64,000 nucleotides of DNA. Origin: Flavobacteriales bacterium. Lineage in GTDB: Bacteria; Bacteroidota; Bacteroidia; Flavobacteriales_F; PHOS-HE28. A model generated the notes under the pieces. That model saw only the letters and a list, made by a program, of their open reading frames with translations, did no database searches and had not been told where the DNA came from. Where the stretch lies: positions 3,517,001-3,581,000 of the forward strand of contig JADJWA010000001.1 in NCBI GenBank assembly GCA_016716605.1, written 5' to 3'. Each line of letters begins with the position of its first letter. The first letter of the stretch is position 1. Below are positions 51,797 to 60,608 of this stretch, in pieces. A program made the translations under genes and the position numbers.

Positions 51797-52305
51797 ACGG
51801 ACGCATCGTAATCGCCACCGCAGCGTTCGCGCTCAGCGCCATGCAGGGTCGTGCCCAGAGCGCAACGGCCCAATCAGATTCCGCCGCAACGAAGGACGCC
51901 GAAGGTTTCTTCAACAGAGCCTCGAAGCAGTACGTGAAAGAGGACAAGGGCAGCGCCATGCGCGAGCTCGACCGCGGCCTGCGCGCACATCCGGGCGACC
52001 CGAAGCTCCTGAAGCTCGCTGAAGCCTTGCTCAAGGATGATCAGCAGCAAGAGCAAGAGCAACAGCAGCAGCAAGAACAACAGCAGCAGCAAGAACAACA
52101 GCAAGAGCAACAGGAAAAGCAAGAGCAGAGGCAGTCACAAGAGCGGGCCCAAGAGCAGGAAGAAGAGCGAAAGAGCGGCGGGATGGACAAACGCGACGCG
52201 GAGCGCCTGCTCGATGAATTGAACCGCGAGGAGCAGGATGTTCAGGAGCGCGCGCGATCGCAACGGCTTTCTTCGCGCAGGCCAAGGCCTGAAAAAGATT
52301 GGTGA
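51793..52305 (+). CDS. BatC-like TPR protein with glutamine/glutamate-rich tail
   Basis: 170 residues with a signal-like N-terminus. One TPR-like unit spans residues ~35-80 (GFFNRASKQYVKEDKGSAMRELDRGLRAHPGDP). Residues ~82-130 are almost only Gln and Glu, and the C-terminus is charged (KRDAERLLDELNREEQD). The low-complexity tail is a likely coiled coil or disordered linker. Position between a TPR lipoprotein and BatD fits BatC. It overlaps the preceding gene by ATGA. Confidence 0.75.
   Translation: MNGRIVIATAAFALSAMQGRAQSATAQSDSAATKDAEGFFNRASKQYVKEDKGSAMRELDRGLRAHPGDPKLLKLAEALLKDDQQQEQEQQQQQEQQQQQEQQQEQQEKQEQRQSQERAQEQEEERKSGGMDKRDAERLLDELNREEQDVQERARSQRLSSRRPRPEKDW
52040..52140 (+). repeat. 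CAG/CAA/GAG trinucleotide tract in the batC-like gene
   Basis: A run of about 33 codons is made of CAG, CAA and GAG/GAA triplets in the plus frame. Length changes would stay in frame and alter the Gln/Glu linker. Confidence 0.8.
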
Positions 52306-52306
52306 G

Positions 52307-54052
52307 ATGAAGGCGATGCGATCGATCATCCTCATGCTCGCAGCGGGTTTGGCCACCTTGGCCACCGTAGCGCAGGAAACGAGCTTCACGGCACAAGTGG
52401 ATCGCACGCAGATCGCGGCAGGCGAGCATGTGAAGCTCACGCTCACCCTGAGCAATGCGCAAGAGCGCTTTGAGGCGCCCGACCTCGGCGGCCTGGTGAT
52501 CGTGCAGGGGCCCTTCGAGAGCAGCAGCTTCAACTTCATCAACGGTCGCAGCAGCAGCACGGTGAGCCGCAGCTGGGTGCTCACGGCCACGCGCCCCGGC
52601 AATTACACCATCGGCGCCGCCAAGGCGAAGGCGGGCGGTCGCCTGCTCCAGACGGAGCCGATCACCATTACGGTGGCCAAAGGCAGCGCCGCGCCGCAGG
52701 AGCCTGCCGTGGCGCAGGGGCAGCATCGGGACCCGAACCTCTTCATCGCCTTGAGCCTGAGCAAGAGCAAGTCCTACGTGGGCGAGCAGGTGGTGGCCAC
52801 CTACCAGATCTACAACCGTTACTCCGGACTCGAGGCACCGAGCATGGACCCGCCGAAGCTGAACGGATTCTGGAGCGAGGAGATCGACACGCAGAACGCG
52901 CGCTGGGAGGAGCGTGTGGTGAACGGGCTGGGCTACCGGGTGATCACCGTGAAGCAGCAATTGCTGATCCCGCAGCGCGCGGGCACCTTGCGGATCGACC
53001 CAATGGGCATTACCTGCATCGTGGGCCGGAGCTTCTTCCATCCCGGACGCACCATCGAGGTGAAGAGCAACGCGGTGGAGTTCACCGCGCTCCCGCTGCC
53101 GGACGGAGCGCCGGCTGATTACACCGGTGCCGTGGGTGACCTCGAACTCACAGTGAACGCCGATCGGAACACCGTGAGCGTGGACGACGCCATCGAAGTG
53201 GAGCTGCGCCTCAGCGGCCGGGCCAACCTCAAGCTCATCGAAGCGCCCAAGCTGCTGTTCCCGTCGGACTTCGAGGTGTACGAGCCGCGCGTCACCGACC
53301 GGATCTCCGTGGGCACCGGCGGCATGAGTGGATCGCGCGGCTTCCAGTACACCGTGATCCCCCGGCACGACGGTACCTTCGACCTTGGCTCGGTCACGCT
53401 CAGCTGCTTCGATCCGAAGACCGGCGCGTACGAGACGCTGCGCAGCCAGCCGCTCACGATCACCGTGGCCCTTGGCGACGGCCTGCAGCCCGGCGCAACG
53501 CCCAACCGCGTGCAGCGCTCTGAAGTGGCCACGCTCGACAGCGATATCCGTTACATCCGCGCCGGCAACATGCAGCTGCGCGCCAAGGACCGCTACCTTC
53601 TCGGTTCCTGGCCGTGGACCGCCGGCATGAGCGCCCCGCCATTGGCCTACGCGCTCCTGCTGCTTTGGCGCCGTAAGCGAACGCGTGAGCTGGCCGACGC
53701 CGCCGGCACGCGCCGCCGCGCCGCGGACAGGCTGGCGCGAAAGCGATTGCGCGAGGCCGAGGAGGCGCTTCGGACCGGCAACCGGGCTGCTTTCCACAGC
53801 GCGCTCTCCAAGGCCCTGCACGGATACCTCAGTGACAAGCTGGGGCTCGGCCTTGCGGAGATCACCGCCGCGAGGATCGCCGAACGCCTGCACCCGCATG
53901 CCGATGCAGAGCGGATGGGGGACGATGCGATGCGGCTGATCGGCACCTGCGACCGCGCCCGCTTCTCACCGGTGGAGGAAACGCCGCAGCAGGCGCTCTA
54001 CGATGAAGCCAATCAACTCATCCAGCGCATCGAACGCGCCATGAACGCATGA
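52307..54052 (+). CDS. batD: Oxygen-tolerance protein BatD
   Basis: 581 residues from ATG at 52307 (MKAMRSIILMLAAGLATLATVAQ), one base after the previous stop. It has tandem Ig-like domains with FTAQVDRTQIAAGEHVKLTLTLSN, SKSKSYVGEQVVATYQIYNRYSG and ADRNTVSVDDAIEVELRLSGRANLKLIEAP. A membrane helix lies near 445-460 (PPLAYALLLLWRRK) before a helical tail with LSKALHGYLSDKLGLG. BatD is the large periplasmic component of the Bat system. Confidence 0.93.
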   Translation: MKAMRSIILMLAAGLATLATVAQETSFTAQVDRTQIAAGEHVKLTLTLSNAQERFEAPDLGGLVIVQGPFESSSFNFINGRSSSTVSRSWVLTATRPGNYTIGAAKAKAGGRLLQTEPITITVAKGSAAPQEPAVAQGQHRDPNLFIALSLSKSKSYVGEQVVATYQIYNRYSGLEAPSMDPPKLNGFWSEEIDTQNARWEERVVNGLGYRVITVKQQLLIPQRAGTLRIDPMGITCIVGRSFFHPGRTIEVKSNAVEFTALPLPDGAPADYTGAVGDLELTVNADRNTVSVDDAIEVELRLSGRANLKLIEAPKLLFPSDFEVYEPRVTDRISVGTGGMSGSRGFQYTVIPRHDGTFDLGSVTLSCFDPKTGAYETLRSQPLTITVALGDGLQPGATPNRVQRSEVATLDSDIRYIRAGNMQLRAKDRYLLGSWPWTAGMSAPPLAYALLLLWRRKRTRELADAAGTRRRAADRLARKRLREAEEALRTGNRAAFHSALSKALHGYLSDKLGLGLAEITAARIAERLHPHADAERMGDDAMRLIGTCDRARFSPVEETPQQALYDEANQLIQRIERAMNA

Positions 54053-54804
54053 TCCGCTCAACGCTCCTCGCCTGCTCCCTTGCAGTTGCCGTGCATGCGG
54101 CTGCTACTGCTGGCACCAGCGCGGATTCGCTCGCCGCTATCGGGCAGCGGGCCTATGCGGAAGGCCAATACCACGAGGCGCTCAACGCGTTCGACAGCCT
54201 CGCCGCCGACCACCGGTCCGCATCGCTCTGCCTGGCGCTCGGCAATTCGCATTACAAGCTCGGGAATGTCGCGCACGCGATCCTCTGGTATGAGCGCGGG
54301 CTGCGCCTCGCGCCTAACGATGACGACCTGCGGGCCAACCTCGATCTGGCCGACGAGCAGATCCGCGACCGCATTGAGGCCGATCGCCCTGCGGGCCTGG
54401 GAGTGAGCTGGCAACTGCTGCGCGGCAACGATCCGGACGCGTGGGCCCGCTACTCGCTCTTCGCGTGCCTTCTCCTTTTCATCGCGCTCGGAACCGCCAC
54501 CATGCTCAAGGGCTGGAAACGGCAGCTCGCACATTCGCTCAGCGCGCTCTTCACTCTGGCGCTGCTCACCAGCCTGGTGGTGGCGTGGATCAGCCACCGT
54601 GAGCTTCTATCGGACCAGGAGGCAATCATCATGGTGGCCAAGGCCGAAGCGCTCGCTGAGCCGCGCGACGGAGCCAAGCCGCTCTTCGTGCTGCACCGAG
54701 GCGCCAAGTTGCAGGCCGGTCCCAACGCCGATGGATGGTGCTCCGTGCAATTGCCCAACGGCAGCACCGGTTGGCTGCGCTGCGCCTCGCTCGAGCGGAT
54801 CTGA
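54049..54804 (+). CDS. batE: BatE-like TPR–membrane–SH3 protein
   Basis: 251 residues. A signal peptide, then TPRs (AYAEGQYHEALNAFDSLAA, LALGNSHYKLGNVAHAILWYERGLRLAPND), two membrane helices (YSLFACLLLFIALGTATML, LSALFTLALLTSLVVAWIS) and a C-terminal SH3-like domain (FVLHRGAKLQAGPNADGWCSVQLPNGSTGWL). The layout is that of BatE, the last Bat gene. It overlaps batD by ATGA. Its stop is one base from the convergent beta-helix gene stop. Confidence 0.9.
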   Translation: MIRSTLLACSLAVAVHAAATAGTSADSLAAIGQRAYAEGQYHEALNAFDSLAADHRSASLCLALGNSHYKLGNVAHAILWYERGLRLAPNDDDLRANLDLADEQIRDRIEADRPAGLGVSWQLLRGNDPDAWARYSLFACLLLFIALGTATMLKGWKRQLAHSLSALFTLALLTSLVVAWISHRELLSDQEAIIMVAKAEALAEPRDGAKPLFVLHRGAKLQAGPNADGWCSVQLPNGSTGWLRCASLERI

Positions 54805-54805
54805 A

Positions 54806-57800
54806 TTATTCGACGATCAGCTTTCCGCGCACCGCGCGATCGCCGTTCACGGCTTCATAGAAGTACAGTCCGGCGGCACGTCCGCTTGCATCCCACGGGA
54901 GCAGCAGCGCACCCGTCTCGGGCGCTTCGCCGAGATAGAGGTTCCGCACCATGGCGCCGCTCAGGTCGAAAACCCGCACCTCTAGTGGGGCAGCCGCTTC
55001 CAAGCCGGTGATGCTGATGGTCGTTGCGCCCAACGTCGGGTTCGGGAATGCAACCGCCCGCAGCTCATCCGTCAGCGAACCATGGCCCTCCCCATTCTCC
55101 GCGGCGAATGCCGACATGCCCGGGCAGGTGAGTAATCCGCTGTTCATGGTACCCCCTTGATATCCGGAGTTGATGTTCCGCACAATGGTGTTCACCGTGT
55201 TGAAGGTGTAGGTGCTCACGCAGCCGCCCAGGGTCTGGTCCGCCAGATTCACGATCTGCTGCACGGTCCAACCGGCGAAGGTGCCTTGGGCCACGACCAT
55301 GTCCTTGAGCATCACCGTCGATGAGCTGAAAGAGGCATTCACCTCGTCGAAGCGGACATTCAGCTTCAGCGCAGTGAGGTTGCCGAGGAGCGCGTTATTC
55401 AATGCCCCACCCGGATTCATCGTGGTGCCCGTGGGCAACAGGGCGAAGTCGCCGTAGAGCGGCAGCGCAGCGGCCACGGCCTGTGAAGAGGTGAAGCGGA
55501 CCTGCCGCTGACCGCACCCGATGGTGAGGTAATTGGGCGCTGGGAATGCCGCGGCGAAGTTGCCGTGCAGGTAGGCCACTTGAGCCGAAGTGGTGCTGGT
55601 GGACCCCCATGTCGACTGCGTCTCGGTGCGAATCCCGACGCAGCTCGCCGCGGCCAGCGTGATGGTGGTGGAACAGGAAGCCGAGCAACCATTGCTGCCG
55701 GTCACGGTGCAGGTATAGGTGCCGGAAGCGCTCACTGCAGCGGTGGCCGTGTTCTGCACAGGGCTGGTATTCCAAGAATAGATGTATGGCGATTGGCCGC
55801 CTGTGGCCGTAACGCTCACCGTGCTCGTGCTGGCACTCGATGAACAGCTCACCACTGGCGCTGCCTTCACGGTCACCGTGGTTGCCGGAGATGTGGCGCT
55901 GCAACCGCCGCTGGCGACCATCACGGTGTAGGCGCCGGACTGGGTGGCCGAGTAGCTCACCGAGGTGGCGCCGCTGATCATCGCACCGTCCCTTCGCCAT
56001 TGATACGTGAGGCCCGTACCCGAATTCGCCGTGAGCATCACGCTGCCACCGGCGCAGAAACTGGTTATCCCGCCTGCGCTGATGGTGGCCGAAGGCGCCG
56101 CACTCGCAGTGACAGAAACCGTGGCGCTGGTGGTGCTGCAGCCACCCTGCGTGACCACAACGGAATAGCTGCCGCTGGTGGAGGCGGTGTAGTTGCTCGA
56201 GGTCGCACCGCTCAGGTTCGTGCCGTTGCGCCGCCACTGGTAGTTGTAGGACAAGCTCGAGGTGGCGCTCAGCACTACGCTGCCACCGGTGCAGAAGCTC
56301 GTTGGACCACCTGCGGTGATGCTCACGCTCGGGGCGGTATTCACCGTGACATTGATGGCCGAACTGGTGGTGCTGCAGCCTCCGTTGCTCACCACCACGG
56401 TGTATGAACCCGCCAAGGTGGCCGTGTAGCTGCTGGCCGTTGCGCCGCTCATGCTCGTGCCGTTGCGCCGCCATTGATGGGTGAGGCCCGTGCCAGTATT
56501 CGCATTCAGTGGCACGCCTCCGCCGCTGCAGAAGGTGGTGCTGCCCCCGGCGGTGATGGTGGCCGAAGGCGCTGCGCTCACCGTGACCGCGATGGCATTG
56601 CTGGTGGTGCTGCAGCCGCCACTGGTGATCAACACGGTGTAACTGCCGCTTATTGACGCCGTGTAGCTGCTACCCGTGGCGCCGCTGATGTTGCTGCCGT
56701 TGTTGCGCCACTGGTAGGCGTAGCCCGTTCCCGTGGATGCACTGAGCGCCACATTGCCGCCCGTGCAGAAGCTGGTAGCGCCTCCTGCAGTGATGCTTGC
56801 TCCTGGAGCAGCATTCACCGTTACGCTGATGGCCGAACTGGTGGTGCTACAGCCTCCGTTGCTCACCACCACGGTGTACGAACCCGCCAAGGTGGCCGTG
56901 TAGCTGCTGGCCGTTGCGCCACTGATGCTCGTGCCGTTGCGCCGCCATTGATGGGTGAGGCCAGTGCCCGTGCTCGCATTCAACGCCACGCTTCCGCCGC
57001 TGCAGAAGGTGGTGCTGCCCCCGGCGCTGATGGTGGCCGAAGGCGCTGCGCTCACCGTGACTGTGACGGCGTTGCTGGTCGCGCTGCATCCTCCGCTCGA
57101 GATCACCACGGAATAGGCGCCGCTCGCCGTCGCGGAGTAGCTGCTGCTCGTGGCCCCGCTAATGTTGCTGCCGTTGTTCCTCCACTGATAGCTGTAGCCT
57201 GTTCCGGTGGATGCGGTGAGTACCACGCTGCCACCCGAGCAGAAGCTGGTGGCCCCGCCTGCCGTGATGCTCGCCGTGGGGGTTGATGGGGTGCCCACGC
57301 ATTGGCAGCTGGCATTCCAAGTGTCGTTGATCGTGCAGGCATTGTTGTCATTGCATGCTGTGCCGGGCACTGCGGCACCGCCCGGAACGCCTGCGCAATC
57401 CGTTTGCTGCGCGCAGGTGCCGCTGGTGCTGTAGCGGTAGATCACGCGCGATCTGTATGGCTGGATCACGACCGATCCTGAGACTATGTTCCCATCCGTG
57501 TCCTTCCAGCAACCAGCGGGCACAGCCATGGACTGCGCTGTGGCCGCTTCATTCAAGAGGATCATGCTGGTCTGATAAGGATCCACAGGCGAGGCATTCA
57601 CGCGTTCGAGCGCGACATTATCGAGGTAATAGATGCCTGCCGCGTAATGGCTGGTGAACATGCAGACGCCCTGGTCCGTGCGATCGCTCTGGAAGTAATG
57701 CTCCACATCGCGGCGGTTGGCATCAAAAGGATAGACCCGCTCCCCCACCCGCCACGGCTCATTCAGCTGGCTGTTCGCCTTGAATCCAACGGTGAGCTCG

Positions 57801-59860
57801 CCCATCACATCGCCCACCATGCTGAAGCGCATGCGGTACCAGGATCCCTGCTGGATGCCCACGGTGGCGCTGTGGTTCAGGTTGTGCGTGTCATAGGTGG
57901 CATTGCTCGAGAAGCTGGTCTTCAAGCAACCGTTGTCAAGCCGCGTGGTGTTGTGCGTGATCGCCCCCTGACTGGGCCAGCCGGTCCAGCCGGTGACGTT
58001 GCTCGCGAAGGTGCTATTGGGTACGGCCAGCGTTGCGAGCACCTGCTGAAGCTCCATGCTGGGCAGGTACAAGGGGCTGCGCGTGCTGCCCTGATCATCG
58101 TTCGTGACGGCCTGCCAGCGCTCGAGGGTGTAATAGGTGTGCGCGCCGGTGACCGAGTTGCGCACGTAGATGCTGCGGTCGTTGTACGGATTGAAGTAGC
58201 GGTTGCCGCTGAAGGTTCCGAAGTCAACCGGGTTGGCACTGTACACATGGTACTGCCGCATGCACAACTGGTCCTTGGTCAGGCAATACATCACGTTGCC
58301 GCTGTACACGGTGTTGAAGGATGGCACATGGAATGGCGCGGTGGCGCCCGGGCCGTTGTAATTGCTGTAGTCCGAGAGGAAGAGCTGGATCTCGTTGTTG
58401 AAGAGCACATTGTCCTCGATGCGGTTCCCGGTGGCCAACATGGTATGATCCACGTGCAGCCCCGCGCCGCGGCAGTTCATCACGGTGTTTCCCTTCACGA
58501 GCACATTCTTGTTGAACACGTTCCCGAAGTAGATCCCGTGGCAGATCGGGATGCTGTTCACCCACCCGATTGCGCTGCTCTCCACGGTGCCTTGCAGGTC
58601 GCGCACCACATTGTCCCGGATGATCGCTCCGTCGGTGCTATCGAAGGTGATGCCCGCGCCATCATTCAGGATGGCCATGCTGTTGATTACCGCATTGCGC
58701 TCCACGATGGCATTGGCGCTCACGGCGATGCCGCAATAGCCGACATTCTCCACATGATTGTCGCGCACGACCATGCCCGTGCCGTTGGTGCGGATGGCGA
58801 TGTAGCCCATGTTCTGCTCGCCCAGGCCGATCACCAGTGCGATGTCCAGCAGGTTGCAGTGCTCGATCACGGAGTTGTTGTCGAGCAGGACCACAGCGCT
58901 TCCGTAAGTGCGCTGGATGTCGAGGTGGTGGAAGTGCTGATTGCTGCCCGTGCTGTAGATCGCCTGCCAGGTATCACTGAAGGTGCAGTTGTAGGCCTGC
59001 AGGTCGTAGCTGCCCGAGAGCCGGAGGCTGGCCGAGGTCTGGTGCCGGAAATGGATCTCGTTCACCTTGATGTGGTGGCGCTGCCAGCCCACGTACACAC
59101 CATAGTCGGTCACGGAGGCCTCCACGAGCACGTTGTTCGGATTGGCATTGCTGGGGCACCACAGGTAGAGCATGCCGGCCGCGCGGTCGAGGAACCACTC
59201 GCCCGGTGCGTCGAGCAAGGCCAGCTTGTTGCGCAGGTAATAGCCCCATTGCCAGGTGCCCAGGTTATTGCCCGTGGAGCTGTGCGTGAGCGTGCTGTTG
59301 CTGAAGGCCGAGACGAAGGCCGTATCGTAGCTCCAATTCGTGGTACGGATCACCGCCGTTGCGCCGGTCCAGTAGCCGTTCGATTGGTTGAGTTCACTAT
59401 CGGTGAGGCTGGTGCTCGTGCCTTGGTCCACGCGCAGCCATCCGGTGTTGGGGAAGCGCGCGATCTGCTGAATGGCGCCGTTCACGAAGACCTGCTTGGT
59501 GGCTTGGGTGAAGGGCGCCTTCCAGATGTTCCCGCTGTGGAGCGTCCAACCAGTGATGGCTACGCTCCCGCTGATGATCGGCTGGGCACCGCTGCCATAC
59601 GCTCCCACCTCGATGTAGGCGTTGGCGTTGCCGCTGTTCTGGATGTTGAGCCTGCCGCGATACTCCCCGCCGCGCTGGAAGAGGATGCGATCACCGGGCT
59701 GAAAGCTGCTGCTGAGCTGGTTGGCCCGGTTGATGGTGCGCCAAGGCGTGGAACTGCTCGTACCGTTATTGGCATCGTTGCCGGTGGGCGAGAGATAGTA
59801 GGTAGCGGCTTGAGCGAAGGCGCCGCAAAGCGCGAGGTACAGCGAGAGCAGTTGACGCAT
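54806..59860 (-). CDS. Giant T9SS protein: beta-helix, CBM-like domain and six repeats
   Basis: 1684 residues from ATG at 59860 (MRQLLSLYLALCGAFAQAATYYLSPTGND). Residues ~20-600 are a right-handed parallel beta-helix of the pectate-lyase type (ITGWTLHSGNIWKAP, VVRDNHVENVGYCGIAV). A jelly-roll CBM-like domain follows (~625-800: WYRMRFSMVGDVMGELTVGF, YLDNVALERV). Six ~79-residue Ig/PKD-like repeats span ~862-1332, each with FC(S/T/A)GG, YQWR-type core and GGC(S)TTS. After a related final module and a low-similarity segment, the protein ends in a T9SS sorting domain (FPNPTLGATTISI to GKLIVE). It is probably a cell-surface or secreted polysaccharide-active or adhesive protein; no catalytic residues were assigned. 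Confidence 0.88.
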   Translation of the reverse strand: MRQLLSLYLALCGAFAQAATYYLSPTGNDANNGTSSSTPWRTINRANQLSSSFQPGDRILFQRGGEYRGRLNIQNSGNANAYIEVGAYGSGAQPIISGSVAITGWTLHSGNIWKAPFTQATKQVFVNGAIQQIARFPNTGWLRVDQGTSTSLTDSELNQSNGYWTGATAVIRTTNWSYDTAFVSAFSNSTLTHSSTGNNLGTWQWGYYLRNKLALLDAPGEWFLDRAAGMLYLWCPSNANPNNVLVEASVTDYGVYVGWQRHHIKVNEIHFRHQTSASLRLSGSYDLQAYNCTFSDTWQAIYSTGSNQHFHHLDIQRTYGSAVVLLDNNSVIEHCNLLDIALVIGLGEQNMGYIAIRTNGTGMVVRDNHVENVGYCGIAVSANAIVERNAVINSMAILNDGAGITFDSTDGAIIRDNVVRDLQGTVESSAIGWVNSIPICHGIYFGNVFNKNVLVKGNTVMNCRGAGLHVDHTMLATGNRIEDNVLFNNEIQLFLSDYSNYNGPGATAPFHVPSFNTVYSGNVMYCLTKDQLCMRQYHVYSANPVDFGTFSGNRYFNPYNDRSIYVRNSVTGAHTYYTLERWQAVTNDDQGSTRSPLYLPSMELQQVLATLAVPNSTFASNVTGWTGWPSQGAITHNTTRLDNGCLKTSFSSNATYDTHNLNHSATVGIQQGSWYRMRFSMVGDVMGELTVGFKANSQLNEPWRVGERVYPFDANRRDVEHYFQSDRTDQGVCMFTSHYAAGIYYLDNVALERVNASPVDPYQTSMILLNEAATAQSMAVPAGCWKDTDGNIVSGSVVIQPYRSRVIYRYSTSGTCAQQTDCAGVPGGAAVPGTACNDNNACTINDTWNASCQCVGTPSTPTASITAGGATSFCSGGSVVLTASTGTGYSYQWRNNGSNISGATSSSYSATASGAYSVVISSGGCSATSNAVTVTVSAAPSATISAGGSTTFCSGGSVALNASTGTGLTHQWRRNGTSISGATASSYTATLAGSYTVVVSNGGCSTTSSAISVTVNAAPGASITAGGATSFCTGGNVALSASTGTGYAYQWRNNGSNISGATGSSYTASISGSYTVLITSGGCSTTSNAIAVTVSAAPSATITAGGSTTFCSGGGVPLNANTGTGLTHQWRRNGTSMSGATASSYTATLAGSYTVVVSNGGCSTTSSAINVTVNTAPSVSITAGGPTSFCTGGSVVLSATSSLSYNYQWRRNGTNLSGATSSNYTASTSGSYSVVVTQGGCSTTSATVSVTASAAPSATISAGGITSFCAGGSVMLTANSGTGLTYQWRRDGAMISGATSVSYSATQSGAYTVMVASGGCSATSPATTVTVKAAPVVSCSSSASTSTVSVTATGGQSPYIYSWNTSPVQNTATAAVSASGTYTCTVTGSNGCSASCSTTITLAAASCVGIRTETQSTWGSTSTTSAQVAYLHGNFAAAFPAPNYLTIGCGQRQVRFTSSQAVAAALPLYGDFALLPTGTTMNPGGALNNALLGNLTALKLNVRFDEVNASFSSSTVMLKDMVVAQGTFAGWTVQQIVNLADQTLGGCVSTYTFNTVNTIVRNINSGYQGGTMNSGLLTCPGMSAFAAENGEGHGSLTDELRAVAFPNPTLGATTISITGLEAAAPLEVRVFDLSGAMVRNLYLGEAPETGALLLPWDASGRAAGLYFYEAVNGDRAVRGKLIVE
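55865..57275 (-). repeat. Six tandem ~237 bp repeats within the beta-helix gene
   Basis: Units begin with I(T/S)AGGxTxFCxGG and end before the next AAPSA(T)I. Repeats 1 and 3 share YQWRNNGSNISGAT, whereas 2 and 4 share LTHQWRRNGTS(I/M)SGAT. CTGCAGAAGGTGGTGCTGCC recurs 474 bp apart (56526 and 57000), pointing to a two-unit duplication. Confidence 0.85.
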
Positions 59861-60163
59861 TGTTCCAGGGCCTCGGTGGTTCCGTTCCGGGCGCCGCGAA
59901 ATTGGCCCCAGCCCGCGCCGCTCTAGGCTTCCCCTATCAACAGCCCATCCACAATTCGACCAGCGGCACTTGGTGCCCGATAGAGCCGGAGCACCCCGCA
60001 TCAACCCGGTGAGAATGCGGTTGATTGCCGCACGCGCCCCCCCCAATCGATGTTGATAACCTCAGGAAAGGCGCATTGCAGAAGCGAAGGGAGCTTTCTC
60101 AGGCGCAGCTCGGCGCGACTCCATGCGCCCCCAGACCAGCCGCCGATGGGGAAGAACACCCTG
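59861..60163. other. 303 bp spacer between the beta-helix gene and tRNA-Arg
   Basis: No gene, tRNA or terminator was recognised. It must hold the promoter of the beta-helix gene (minus strand), but no clear TAnnTTTG box was identified; AATTTCGC near 59900 is a weak candidate. Confidence 0.4.
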
Positions 60164-60237
<74 letters not shown>

Positions 60238-60258
60238 TTGGTCGGCAAAGGTGGCCAC

Positions 60259-60287
60259 GAAAAAGGGCCAACCGAGGTTGACCCTTT
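60259..60287 (-). terminator. Hairpin with T-run after tRNA-Pro
   Basis: Read on the minus strand, AAAGGGTCAACC pairs with GGTTGGCCCTTT (one G-U) around TC and is followed by TTTTT. It lies between tRNA-Pro and tRNA-Arg and may terminate or serve as a processing spacer. Confidence 0.65.
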
Positions 60288-60293
60288 CCATTG

Positions 60294-60367
60294 TCGGGGC
60301 GGCCAGATTCGAACTGACGACCTCCTGCTCCCAAAGCAGGCGCGATACCGGGCTACGCTACGCCCCG
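60294..60367 (-). tRNA. tRNA-Pro (TGG)
   Basis: 74 nt with acceptor CGGGGCG/CGCCCCG, anticodon loop TTTGGGA (TGG) and T-loop AGTTCGAATCT. Discriminator A; no encoded CCA. It would read all four proline codons with a modified wobble U. Confidence 0.94.
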
Positions 60368-60371
60368 AACG

Positions 60372-60486
<115 letters not shown>

Positions 60487-60524
60487 GAATGATCCTTGCA
60501 AAGAACGCCCCCGTTAAGGGAGCG

Positions 60525-60532
60525 CAAATATA
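60525..60532 (-). promoter_or_regulatory. Putative -7 box (TATATTTG) of the tRNA run
   Basis: A full match to TAnnTTTG on the minus strand, 38 nt ahead of the tRNA-Ser 5' end, in a short divergent spacer. Confidence 0.6.
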
Positions 60533-60533
60533 G

Positions 60534-60546
60534 ACGGACCGTCCGT
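60534..60546. promoter_or_regulatory. Dyad ACGGAC-C-GTCCGT between divergent promoters
   Basis: Perfect 6 bp arms around a single C, placed between the tRNA -7 box and the thiolase -7 box. Its size and symmetry resemble operators of TetR-type regulators, but no such regulator is encoded in the window. Confidence 0.4.
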
Positions 60547-60573
60547 TCGCTACCGATCGCGGGATCGAGCGGC

Positions 60574-60581
60574 TACTTTTG
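60574..60581 (+). promoter_or_regulatory. Putative -7 box (TACTTTTG) of the thiolase gene
   Basis: Full match to TAnnTTTG, 27 nt before the ATG at 60609. Confidence 0.55.
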
Positions 60582-60608
60582 CCGCCCTTCCATCAAACCC
60601 GAACCAAC

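Noticed and set aside
52031..53899. A 622-residue minus-strand frame opposite batD and the BatC-like gene.
   Set aside because: BatD domains are on the plus strand; the antisense translation is Ala/Arg/Gly-rich with no motif.
55865..57275. Tandem repeats as a possible CRISPR or satellite.
   Set aside because: The period is ~237 bp and keeps frame with a protein domain.
57647..59926. A 759-residue plus-strand frame opposite the beta-helix protein.
   Set aside because: The opposite strand encodes a signal peptide, beta-helix and T9SS architecture; the plus frame has no recognisable domain.
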